Shown in pieces: positions 48,559-59,237 of a stretch of DNA of 64,000 nucleotides (the first letter of the stretch is position 1; the number at the start of each line of letters is the position of its first letter). Under the pieces are notes generated by a model. The model was not told where the DNA came from. It did no database searches and saw only the letters and a list, made by a program, of their open reading frames with translations. The DNA is from Datisca glomerata. Its lineage: Eukaryota > Streptophyta > Magnoliopsida > Cucurbitales > Datiscaceae. Both the position numbers and the translations under genes were made by a program. The stretch is from assembly GCA_003255025.1 (NCBI GenBank), contig QANY01008571.1, positions 372,001 to 436,000 on the forward strand, read 5' to 3'.

Positions 48559-48566
48559 ATCCAACC

Positions 48567-49113
48567 CAAAAGACGTCTCACGTTATTGTCCTTGTTTTTC
48601 AAGCCAAAAAAAATGATATTTCCTTTTAAAATATTTGTCACTTCCACAACAAAACGATTACCTAACTACAGACTTTAAAAAACCCTACCACTGAGTTAGG
48701 AAAACCACCAGCATATACAGAGTAAAACAATGTGGCGGTTTTGTAACCGTAGTCAATTAATCATTACCTAAAGTTTTCATAGTAATCCTCGGTAAAGGTC
48801 CAAAAGACTTTGGAAGTTACTAAAGGGTTAATAAAAGAACCACTTAAGTTTTTTCATATTTCTAAGGATTTTTATAGTGAAACAAAACTATCATGATATC
48901 ATGTTTTTCCTGTAGTGCGTGATATATTATATACATATCTCATGCATCGAGATATGAGATTTTCAACATCCCTTCTCAAAAAATGTATAATCTGGCCTTG
49001 ATACCATGTAAGAGGTATAACTCAAATGTGAACAAGAAGTATATTGTCGCTCTGGTTCGTATGCGGATAAGGTTTTCCAACAACAACTTATTTATTTTAC
49101 GTACAAAGATAAG
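48567..49113. other. Intergenic DNA before element B
   Basis: No gene or repeat is recognised. The last five bases, ATAAG (49,109-49,113), are the left target duplication of element B. Confidence 0.5.
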
Positions 49114-50314
49114 TGTAAAGGGTTTTTTCGGTATGGAAAACCCTCTACGAATAAATGATAATGATCATAATTTAAAGAGAGAATGAGATAATAAAAATAT
49201 CATCATTTACGTGAAAAACTCTTAAAGGGAAGAAAAACCATGGGGAGGTTGTTGATATTCACAGGTATAAAGGATTTTACACAGTTGTTGATAAGAGAAG
49301 AGACGAAGGGCAGTGCCTTAAGTTGAGGTTTGCTTAGGTCTCTCCTTTACTTTTTAGATAAGCTTTTACTTATAGGCCTTACAATAATAAGAATAATAAA
49401 GATAAATGGGAATGATCAACCTTCCCTATGTTTTCGATTGATGGGATCTTCTCTAAGTCTGGGCTCCCATGCTCAGCTTATCCACTATATTGTCTTTGTC
49501 ACTGTTGAATTAATCGTAGCCATAAGATCCGTCCTATGGTTTTGATCATCTTCCTTTCCCTTTCTCATCTCCCATATGTCTCGCTCAACCATCAATCAAT
49601 CACAGCCACTTGACAATTTCCTATGGTTCTGAGCTAATTAGTCAGAGCCACTTAGTGGCCTGCCAATCTATTTTCTCCGGGTCACTCATCTTACATACTC
49701 TGATACGTCCACTTGATTATCGGTCTGAACCCTTTTTTCCTGTTCTGTTATTATTTCTCGTTCTGAAAGTAATGGTCCCTTATTCTGGAAGCGATAGTGC
49801 CCCCGTTTCGGAAGTGATAGTCAGTTGTTCTAGAAGCAATAGTCCCCTCATTCCAGAAGCGATAGTCATCCGTTCCAGAAGTGAAGGTTCCCCGCTTCAG
49901 CATTCTTTCCCGTTCTGAAAAGGTCCCTCGCTTCAACGTTCTTTCCCATTCTGATGAGGTCTCTCGCTTCAACGTTCTTTCCCGCTCTGATGACATCTCC
50001 CACTTCAGCGTTCTTTCCCGTTTTGACGAGGTCTCTTACTTCAGCGTTCTTTCCCATTATGACAAGGTCTTACACCTTAGGATTCTTTCTGTACGCGTGC
50101 CTTGAGTGATTTGTTTCCTATTCATTCCCCTCATTACACTCAATAAATTTCACTTATTGATATGTAATGATTAATAGTTATTGATTTGCATGTGCCTTTT
50201 GAAAGATCGTCTTGTCCTCTCTCGGGAACCTGCACTTAGTGGTTTTTCCACTTTTCGCGAGCCCTACATAGGTCCCTTTTGTCCACGTGGCAGCGAGTAT
50301 TTTTTACCTGTTCA
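49114..50314 (-). repeat. Element B left LTR
   Basis: TGTAAAGGGTTTTTTCGGTA to TTTTTTACCTGTTCA, 1201 bp. It contains a 22-23-bp array (about 49,756-49,890) and a 36-bp array (49,893-50,095). It aligns along its length with the right LTR, with visible substitutions and small indels, so the insertion is not very recent. Confidence 0.85.
49893..50095. repeat. 36-bp tandem array in left LTR
   Basis: Units of CTTCARCGTTCTTTCCCGTT plus CTGACGAGGTCTCYCG. Because 36 is a multiple of three, frames on both strands stay open and read as 12-residue repeats. Confidence 0.85.
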
Positions 50315-50335
50315 TTTACCCCCCCCCCCCCTCCA
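50315..50335 (-). other. Polypurine tract candidate of element B
   Basis: TTTA followed by a run of Cs and CTCC on the plus strand gives a G-rich purine tract on the minus strand, directly upstream of the LTR in that orientation, where plus-strand DNA synthesis would be primed. Confidence 0.6.
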
Positions 50336-51884
50336 CACCAATTGTGCTTCAGTGAAGTTCATCGAAATGCAATGAATGCTTCCAACACATGTCTGATTTT
50401 GATAGGTTTGATTCTCTTCTTTTTTATAGAGTCTTCGGTCTAGATCCTAGCATGTGTCATGTAATATTTTTCATGCACATTCTAAGAAAAAGCCTTTAGG
50501 TTCAAATTAAGAACCACGGTCCTATTTTGGCCTTGAGTTTCAGGATCATCCGCTGAGTTTCAAGAAATATTTCATCTTCGCTTTCTTTAGTTATTTCCAT
50601 TATGAATTATTTGAACATCGTCTGATCCATTTAAACAATGATATCTCTGTTTTGAAATTTCTGATTTCTTTCTGAGAATGATGTCTATGGACACTCCCAA
50701 GGACTTAGGCTCCTTTCATGGAGTCATGGCCCCGTTTTGATTTCCTACGGGCTCATCGATAGAGTTTCCCCTATTTCTTCATTTTTCATTTTTCTTCTCC
50801 CGTACGATAAGATCTATGACATGCATATTGTACATGAATAATATAATAATTAAAATGAGTAAGGAACGAGTGTACTGTTTCATAATTTCATTGCAGAAGC
50901 TTGAGTTTGATGCCCCATTTCTATTGGTAGAATTTTTCATGTTTTCCTTGCTACAGACTTATCGGTAGAGTTTCTCCCATTTTCTTATTTTCTTTTTCTG
51001 CTTTCAATTTTTTCCTTCCTTTTCTCGCTTCTTTTCCTTTACTCCTAGCCATCTTTTGCTCAGCTCCGTTCTTTAGCTCTTCTTTTTTTCCCTTCTTTAC
51101 TCAGCTCTTCTTTTCTCAGTGTTTCTTTACTAAGTTGAAGGTCTTTTCTCAACTTCTTTTTTTGTGTTCTAAAGTTCTTTTCTCAACTTCTTTTCTTTTC
51201 TATTCTAAAGTTATTTTCTCAACTTCTTTTATTTTTTGTTCTGAAGATTTTCCCGTTCTGAAGACATTTCCTATTCTATTATGAAGGCTTTTCTTTTTCC
51301 GTTCTCCAGACTTTCCCATTCTGAAGACGTTTCCTTTTCCGTTCTGCAGGAATTTCTTTTTTCGTTATCCAGACTTTCCCGTCCTGAAGACGTTTCCTTC
51401 TTTGTTCTGAAGACATTTCTTTTCCGTGCTCCAGAGTTTCCCATTCAAAAGATCTTTCTTTTTCTATTCTCCAGACTTTCCCATCCTGAAGATGTTTCCT
51501 TTTCCGTTCTGAAAACTTTCCCGTTCTGAAGACATTCAATTTTCCTTCTAAGAACGACGTACGTAGACGATTCAAAAGACTTAGGCTCCTTCAGTGGAAC
51601 CATGACCTTGTTTTGATTTTCTTCTGATAGTAGGACTTATGAACTGCCCATTCTAAGGACTTACGCCCTTAGTTCCTTCTGAGAGTAGGACTTATGAATT
51701 GTCCTTCTCAAGGACTTACCCACTTAGTTCATTCTGAGAGTAGGACTTATGAATTGCCTCTCCCAATGACTTATGCCCTTAGTTTCTTTTGAGAGTAGGA
51801 CTTATGAACTGTCCTTCCTAAGGACTTATTCCCTTAGTTCCATTGTCAAAGAAGAGAGAGAGAGTTGATCTGATCCCAGGCTCA
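50336..51884. repeat. Element B internal tandem arrays, left part
   Basis: Includes a diverged copy of the 195-bp repeat of element A (50,745-50,970), TTTTCTCAACTTC repeats (51,120-51,240), CTGAAGACGTTTCC repeats (51,250-51,540), and four units of a 55-bp repeat starting TAGGACTTATGAAYTG at 51,631, 51,686, 51,741 and 51,796. A GA run at 51,853-51,865 corresponds to that at 42,740 in element A. No coding domain. Confidence 0.7.
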
Positions 51885-52495
51885 AGCAATGATACAGTCG
51901 AGTGAGTAGTCGTCTAGGAGCCAATCGACAGAGACTAAGCATATGTCAAGTCTTTCCATTATTAGGTTATCCTATGCTCTCATGTTGCTCCAAGCGAATG
52001 CCATTCCAACAAATCAAATATCAACCAAATTACCCTCCCTCATTAAAGAAGAGAGGAGGAATAATGAGGAGAAACTCCTCGGTTATCCACTCCATTTTTT
52101 GTGAGAGAAAGCTAGGTCATTAAATCACCTAGGACAATGCAATTATCACCACAACTCCTTTTAGGAGTTCCCAATAAGTCGAATCGTTCCTCTCGAACAT
52201 TGTCTTGGGTACTAGCATAAAGTGCAAATAGTCTCCAATGCTTGTTTTTTTTCTTCATCATAAATTTTACTTCAATGAAAAAAAATTAGAGTATTTAATT
52301 AATTCCACCATTTTATCACCTTTCCAAAAGACGGCCGAGCCACCACTCAACCCAATCAGGTCAACAACAACACATCGAGAAGCATCTAAAATATTCTTGA
52401 TTTCTTGAACACGTTGGAATTTATTTTTAGTTCCAAATCAAAAATTACATTCGGGGGCTCCCCACACCCTGACGATTCCACGCCAGGACTTTCAT
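51885..52495 (-). pseudogene. LINE ORF2 endonuclease fragment nested in element B
   Basis: On the minus strand ORF2 starts at ATG 52,495 and reads MKVLAWNRQGVGSPRM, the endonuclease N-terminus. After a gap it reads QRVQEIKNILDASRCVVVDL, LIGLSGGSAVFWKGD, then HWRLFALYAS, GDNCIVLGD, REGNLVDI, FAWSNMRA and ERLDICLVSVDWL. These match the endonuclease order GLSGG.A..W, W.L..(V)Y, GDFN, LVDL.F, F.W.N and ERLDR.L....W. Stops and shifts abound, and the reverse transcriptase part is absent, so it is a 5' fragment. The corresponding place in element A has no such sequence. Confidence 0.75.
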
Positions 52496-52682
52496 AACTC
52501 ACTCGGGAGCCCCTTGGGGTCAGTTTCCCCCTCCCTCTGAGTGCTTGAAGTCTGTAAATTTTATACCTTATAATTTTTTGATCCAGTTACTTCCTCCTGC
52601 TGCGTGCATGCAAAACTATGTAAGAAACAGTTGGGTCATCTCCCTTTCGTTTGAAGCTAGATTGCCGGCCCACTAAATTGGG
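52496..52682. other. Leader sequence between LINE fragment and CT tract
   Basis: GC-richer than its surroundings (GGGGTCAGTTTCCCCC). It lies 5' of the LINE ORF2 start on the minus strand and may be LINE leader or ORF1 remnant; no domain is recognised. Confidence 0.35.
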
Positions 52683-55600
52683 CCTCACTCACTCTCTATC
52701 CATCTCTCACTCTCACTCTCTCTCTTTCTCTCTCCCTCTCTATGTCCCTCCCTATGTCCCTCTCTACCTCTCTAATTCTCTTGTTCTCCCTCTCTCCCTC
52801 CCACTCGTTCCCTCCCTCTATCTTGCCCTATCACTCTATTCCTCTCTCTTGCCCTCTCTTTTTCTCTCTTTCTATCTCTTTATCTCTCTCTCTCACTCGT
52901 TCCCTGTCTCTCTCCCTCACACACACACATACGCTCTCTTTCTCTCTCTTTCTGTTATTCTCTCTATCTCTCTCTCTTTCTCTCTCTCCCTCTTTCTCTT
53001 TGTCTCTCTCTCTCTTTCTCTCTCTCTCTCACTCTCTCTCTATCCCTCTCTCTCCCTCTCTCCCTCTCTCTCCCTACCTTTCTCTCTCTTGTTCTCTATC
53101 TCTCTTTCCCCCTCTCACTCTTTCCCTCTCTCTCATTCTGTCTTTATCTCTCTCTCTCTCACTCCCACACTCTCTCTCTTTCTCTCTATCTCTCTCTTTC
53201 ACTCTCATTATCTCTCTCTCTCTCACTCACCCATTCTCCCACTCTCTCGCTCTCTCCCTCCCTCACCCGCTTTCTCTCTGTCTCCCTCCCTCTCTCTCTC
53301 TCGTTTTCTTTCTCTCACACTCTCTCTATCTCTCTCATTCCCTCCATCTCTCCCTCTCTCTCTTGTTCTCTCATTCTCTCTCTCTCTCTCTCTTTCTCTC
53401 CCTCCTTACCTATCTTTCTCTCCCTTCCTCTCTCACTCTCCTCCTATTTCTCTCTCACATCCTCTCTCTTGTTATCTCTCTCTATCTCTCTCTTTATCTC
53501 TCTCTCCCCCCTCTCTATTTTCTCTCTCTATCTCTCTCTCCCTTTCTTTCTCTATTCCTTTCTCCCTTTCTCTCTATCTCTCTATCTATCTCTCTCTCTC
53601 TCTCACTCTCTTTCTACTATCCCTTTCTCTCTCCCTCTCTCTTATTCTCTATCGCTCTCTCACTCACCCTCTTACTCTCACGCTTCCCCCATCTCTCTCC
53701 CTCTCCCTATCTCTTTCTCTCTCTCACTCACTTTCACACACACACACACACACACACACTCTCTCTCTCTCTCTCTCTTTTTCACACACACTCTCACTCT
53801 CTCCTTCACTCACTCTCTTGCTCTCTCGCTCTATCTCCCTCCCTCTCTCTCTTGTTCTCTCTCTCTTATTCTCTCTCTCTTATTCTCTCTCTCTCTCTCT
53901 TTCTTTTGTTATCTTGTTCTCTTTCTCTCTCCCTCCTTATCTCCCTCTCTTATTCTCTCTCTTATTCTCTCTCCTATTTTCTCTCTCTCTCTCTCTTCCT
54001 CTCTCTCACTCCGTTTCGCTCCCTCTCTGGTTCTCTCTCTCACACACTCCCTCACTCACTCACTCAGTCCTACTCTCTCTCCCTCTCTATTTATCTATCT
54101 ATCTAACTCCCACACACACACACTCTCCCTCTCTCTCCCTCTCTCACTCACTCACTTTCTTTCTCACTCTCTCACTCTCTATCTTTCTCTATATTCTCTC
54201 TCTCACTTTCTCCCTCTCTTTCTCTTTCTTCACTCACTATCTCGCTCTCTCTCCCTCTCTCATTATCTCCCTTTCTCTCTCCCTCTTTCTCTATGTCTCC
54301 CTCCCTCTCTCTCTCACTCTCTCTCCCTCTCTCTCCCAACCTCCCTCTCTCTTGGTCTCTATCTCTCTCTCACTCTCTCTGACTCACTATTTCCCCCTTC
54401 CCTCTCTCTCACTCACTCTCTCTCTCACTCACACACTCTCTCTCACTCACTCTCACACACTCTATCTCTCACTCACACACACTCTCTCTCACTCGCTCAT
54501 TCTCTCTATCTCGCTCTCCCTCCCTATCTCCCTCTCCATCTCTCCCACCCTTTCTCCTTTGTTCTCTATCTCCCACGCTCTCTCTCTTTCTCTCTCTCTC
54601 TTGTTATCTCATTCTATTTCTCTCTCCCTCTCTTGTTCTCTCTCTCCCTGCTCTCTCTATCTCCTTTCTCTCACACACTCTCTCTCTATCTCTCTTCCTC
54701 TCTCTCTCTCTTTCGTTCCCTCTCTAGTTCTTTCTCACTCACTAAGTCGCACTCTCTCTGTCTATTTATCTATCTATCTCTCACACAATCTCTCTCTTTT
54801 TCTCTTTCTCCCTCTCTTTATGTCCTTCTCACTCTCCCTCTCTCTTTGTTATTCTCTCTCTCTTTCCCTATCGCTATCTCCATCGCTCTTGCCCTGTCAC
54901 TCTTTTCCTCTCTCTTGCCCTCGCTCTCTCTCTATCTTTATCTCTCTCTCTTTCACTCTATATCTCTCTCACTCTTTCCCCTCTCTTTCTCTCCCTCTTT
55001 CTCTCTCTCTTGTTATCCCCCTCTCTCTCACTCTCTCTCACTCTCTCACATTATCTCCTTCTCTCTCCCTACCTTTCTCTCTCTTGTTCTTAATCTCTCT
55101 CTCACTCTATATCTGTCTCTTTCACTCTCTGTCTCTCACTCTTTCCCAATATATATATCTCTATCTCACTCACTCTCTCTCTTTCACTCACGTCTCTCTC
55201 ACTCTCAATCTCTCACTCTGTCTCTCTCAATCACTCACTATCTCGCTCTCTCTCCTTCTTTACCCATCTCCCTCTCTCTCTCCCTCTTTCTCTCTGTCTC
55301 TCACCCCCCCCTCTCCCTCTTTCTCTCGGTCTCCCACCCCCTTTCTCTTATTCTCTCTAGCTCTCTCGCTCTCAATCTCACACTCTATCCCTCATTCCCT
55401 CCCTCTCTCCCTCTCTCTTGTTCTCTCATTCTTTCTATCCCTCTCCCTATTTCTCTCTTTCTCTCCCTCCCTCCCTCTTTCCCCATCTCTCTCTCCTTTC
55501 CTCTCTCTCCTTATATCTCTCTCTATCTCTCTCCATTCTCCTCTCTCTTATTCTCTCTCTCTCATGCTCTCTCTCACTCTTTCTCCCCCTATCTCCCCCT

Positions 55601-57301
55601 CTCTCACTCTCTGACTTTCTCTCTCTCTTATTCTCTCTCTATTTCTTTCTCTCTCTCTCTCCCCCTCTCCCCCTCTCTCCCTTGTTCTCTCTCTGTTGTT
55701 CTCTCTTTCTCCTCTCTATTGTTCTCTTTCTCTACGTCTCTCTCTCTCTTTCTCCTCTCTATTGTTCTCTTTCTCTACGTCTCTTTCTCTCTTTCTCTCT
55801 CTGTCTCTCACACTCTCTCTCCCCCTCTCTCCTGTCTGTCCCTACTTCTCTCTCTTTTGTTCTCTATCTCTCTCTCACTCTCTCCCTCTCTCCCTACTTC
55901 TCTCTCTTTTGTTCTCTATCTCACTCTCACACACATTCTCTTTCTCTCTCTCACTCACTCTGTCCCCCTCTCTCCCTTTTTCCCTCTCTCTCTCACTCTC
56001 TCACTCACTCTCTCTCTCACTCTTTCTCTCACTCTCACTCTCTCAGTCTCTCTCTCTCTCCCACTCTCACACTCTCTCTCTCTTACTTACTCACTCTCAA
56101 TCTCACTCTCTCTCCCTCTCTCCCTCTATCTCCCTCTCTCTCCCTCTTCTCTCTCACCTACTATCTCTCTCTTTCTCTTGTTCTCTCTTTATCTCACACT
56201 CTCTATCTCATGCTCTCTCATTCCCTCCTTATCCCCCTCTCTCTTTCTCACACACTCTCTCCCACACACACACTCTCTCTTTCTCTCTTTGTCTCTCTTT
56301 CTCCCTCCTTCCCTATCTCTCTCTCTCTCCCTATCTCTCTCTCACACACACACACTCTCTCTCTCATGCTCTCTCTTTGTCACCCTTTCTCACTCTGTCT
56401 CCCTTTCTCACACACAAACAGAATCTCTTTCTCTCTCTCTCACTCACTCACACACACACACACTCACTCACTCTCTCTTGATCTCTCTATCTCTTTCTCT
56501 CTCTCCCCTTCTCTCTCTCTCTCTCTCACGGACATACACATACACACACTCTCTCTCTCTCACTCTCTCTCTCTCCCTTTCACTCCATCTCTTTTGTTCT
56601 CTCTCTCACTCTTTCATTCTCTCTCTCCCTCTCTTTCTCTCACTTACTCTCTATCCCTTGTCCTCTCTTATTCTTTTTCTCTCTCTCATTCCCTCTCTCC
56701 CACTCCCTTTCACTCCCTCTCTGGTTCTCTTTCTCTCTCTTATTCTATCTCCTTCACACCCACACACGTACACTCTTTCTCTATCTATCTATCAATCTAT
56801 CTATCTATCTTTCTCTCCTTCTCCCTCTCTCTAAGTCCCTCTCTCTCCCTCTCTCCTCTCTCTATCTCTCTCTTTCTATCTCTCACTCTCTCTCTTTACC
56901 TTTCTCTCACACGCTCTCTTTCTTCTCTCTCTCTATCTCTCTCTCCCTATCTCTCTCTCCCTTCCACTATCTCTCTCCCTCTCTCGCTCTCTTTCTCTCT
57001 CTCTCTATCTCTCGCTCTCTCTTTCCCTCTCGCTCTCTTGCCATCTTATTCCTCTCTAATTCTCTATCTCTCTCTCTCATTCACTCTCCCACACATTCTT
57101 TCTCTCACTCTTTCCCTCTCACTCTCACTCTCTCACACACACACTCTCTATCTCACTCACTCTCTCCTTCCCTCTCTTATCTTGTTCTCTCTCTCTTCAC
57201 TCTCTCTCTTGTTCTCTCACTCACTCTCTCTCTCCCTCTCTCTCTCACATACACATACACACACTCTCTCTCACTCACTCTTATTCTCTCTCTCTCTCTC
57301 A
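52683..57301. repeat. 4.6-kb CT-rich polypyrimidine microsatellite tract
   Basis: About 4,620 bp composed of CT units with interspersed TTCT, CCCT, CTAT, CACA and CACTCACT blocks, almost no G on the plus strand and very little A outside CA and TA steps. Small higher-order duplications are visible, such as the repeated CTATTGTTCTCTTTCTCTAC (55,717, 55,760) and CTACTTCTCTCTCTTTTGTT (55,841, 55,893). Because stop codons need A and G combinations rarely present, all three plus frames stay open for hundreds of codons (for example 52,651-55,614 and 53,469-56,834) as Leu/Ser runs; these are not genes. The minus strand is a GA tract. It occupies the interior of element B. Confidence 0.95.
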
Positions 57302-57649
57302 GTAGAAGTTACCAAATAGTAAGGAGAAGCATTACTCTTTAACAAATTATGCTAATTTAGAGGAACGATGAAAACCCTAAAAATAGGACAAAAAACAGAA
57401 ACAATATCAAACAAATTTATCTTCAACAATAATCCATTCCCAAACTAAAAAAGTATATTTGTCTATTCTGGATTTTTAAATTGATTAAGTAATGTGGTAA
57501 CATTAGAAGTTGTATATTGTTGCAAGGACCACTCTCCAATGCCGCTCGACATTGATGTTAGGTCAAATTAGGACCATTGGATTTGTTCCAATAAATCTCA
57601 GCCACTGATTGTTTATTTACCTTTAAACTTGATGAATAAGTTGCAGGAT
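57302..57649. other. Unassigned segment of element B
   Basis: AT-rich sequence between the CT tract and the 178-bp type repeats, without a counterpart seen in element A. No gene. Confidence 0.4.
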
Positions 57650-58240
57650 GTCGTTAGATTTGCACGTTATCACGTTACATGTTTTGATTGAGAGCTCCAA
57701 ATTGAATTTCATAAAATTCTTCAATAAGTAGACTTCTCCATCTTCCTGATGATATAAGATTCGACGTATAGTTGGCTTCCATAAATACAGTTTAATTTTC
57801 AAAGTTGATCATTTCGCATAATGTGCTTTCCTGAGTACTCTTCATGAAAATTGTCGTAACCCTTTATTTTATAGCTCCGAATCAAGTTCCACAAAATTCT
57901 TCAAGGAGTATACATCTATATCTTTTTAAAGATATATAATATGCTATGTAAGTCTATGCAGCTTAAAAAGAAATAAATTTGAAAGACATGATTAAGTTTA
58001 CTTTCATGTACGAGGATTACCATACTTTTAATATGGAGCTCAACTTGAATTTCATAAAATTCTTCATGAAGCATACTCTCATATCCTTATGATTATGTGA
58101 CTCGCCATGTCATTTTGCTTCCAACTTTTTTCATTTTAGTTTCCATTTCCTTTCCCGTTGTCGCTTCCATTGTTAAGACATTTTTGTTCACATCATCACG
58201 ATGTCTTTGTTCCCGTAGTCAGGATGTCTCCATTCTCATT
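57650..58240. repeat. Element B copies of the 178-bp and 24-bp arrays
   Basis: Three diverged units homologous to 42,900-44,160 (anchors TTTTGATTGAGAGCTCCAAA, AAAATTGTCGTAACC, GGATTACCATACTTTT), then a few TTCCCGTTGTC-type units as at 44,190. The order is the same as in element A. Confidence 0.75.
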
Positions 58241-58319
58241 GTTTGTCCATCTTCTATTTTCCTACACTCATAAATTCCTTTTGAATGATTGAATTTGCTT
58301 AAGTCGTAGCTTTCCATTT

Positions 58320-58910
58320 TTGGTCTTTCCATTCTAAAACATTTGAACGCGTGCTCCTTCTAAAATGTTTGAGTGGCAGCTTTCTTGACTTTCCCTTCCT
58401 AAAAGGTTTGAATGTGGTCTTCTTTGCTTAGCTTTTTACTCTGGAGTTTTTGCTCTGAAACTCTTTCCTAACTCTTTTTTCTTTTCTGAAATCCTTTCAG
58501 ATTTCTGTTCTAAAATTCTAACACTCTTAACTTTTTCTTTTCTGAAGAGCTGAAACTTCTCCGATCTGAACTTTAACTTTTCCGTTCCGAAGCTTTGACT
58601 TTGACTTTTCTGAAGCTCTGAACTCAACTTTATTGAAACCCTTTTTTATTTTATGAGCTTTCTGATATCTTCTTTTCTTATCCGCTCTGATTTTTTCTAA
58701 CCATCCTTTCCTTCAAATGGATTTCTTTTCAGATCTCAGGACTTTCCCGTTTCTAGAGACTTTTCCCCGTCTCAGGACTTTTCCCGTTCTCAAAACTTTC
58801 CTGTTCCTAAGCTAATTTTGTTCCCGTTTCAAGCTAATTTTGTTCCCATTCTAAAGATAATTCTTTTCTTGTCCTCAGGATTTTCTCGTTCTTGAGACAC
58901 TTTCCATTCT
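58320..58910. repeat. Pyrimidine-rich degenerate repeats of element B
   Basis: Loose repeats of TTCTGAAACTCTTT and CAGGACTTTCCCGTT types. The following segment, 59,040-59,237, matches 44,820-45,015 of element A, ending in CTCTCGCTCTCAATGAAAG just before the LTR. Confidence 0.6.
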
Positions 58911-59211
58911 TAGGTCATTTCAACTCAAAACTTGAAATCCAATTAGAATTAAAACTCAAAACTTTGCTCACCACGAGTCAAATAAGTTCTCCTCTCTTTT
59001 TTTTTTTAAAAATTTGATAATGATGTAAAAGAGATAAGTCAATCAAATATACAAGGAATGAGTTTACCGTTTTCTGTTCCATTTCCAGTTTTGTACTTAT
59101 GTTGTTCCCATCTCTGCTTCCAACTCATTGTCGTTTATGTTCCCACTTTTGTTGTTGAACGGACGTTTGATTTGGTTTTTGGCATTTTGGGAGGGATTTC
59201 TTCGAGTTTTT

Positions 59212-59237
59212 CTCTCGCTCTCAATGAAAGCACCAAA
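59212..59237 (-). other. Primer-binding-site region of element B
   Basis: Minus-strand sequence adjoining the LTR: TTTGGTGCTTTCATTGAGAG, then CGAGAG. TGGTGC... starts with the TGG expected for a site complementary to a tRNA CCA end. Which tRNA was not determined. Element A has the same block with changed bases. Confidence 0.5.

Noticed and set aside
49751..50105. Overlapping frames with 12-residue repeats on both strands of the LTR
   Set aside because: Explained by a 36-bp tandem repeat whose length is a multiple of three; kept only as a low-interest finding, not as a gene.
52651..57319. Very long plus-strand frames (up to 1121 codons) rich in Leu and Ser
   Set aside because: They are all three frames of one CT-rich microsatellite, where stop codons can hardly form. 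No domain, no codon bias, no start context.
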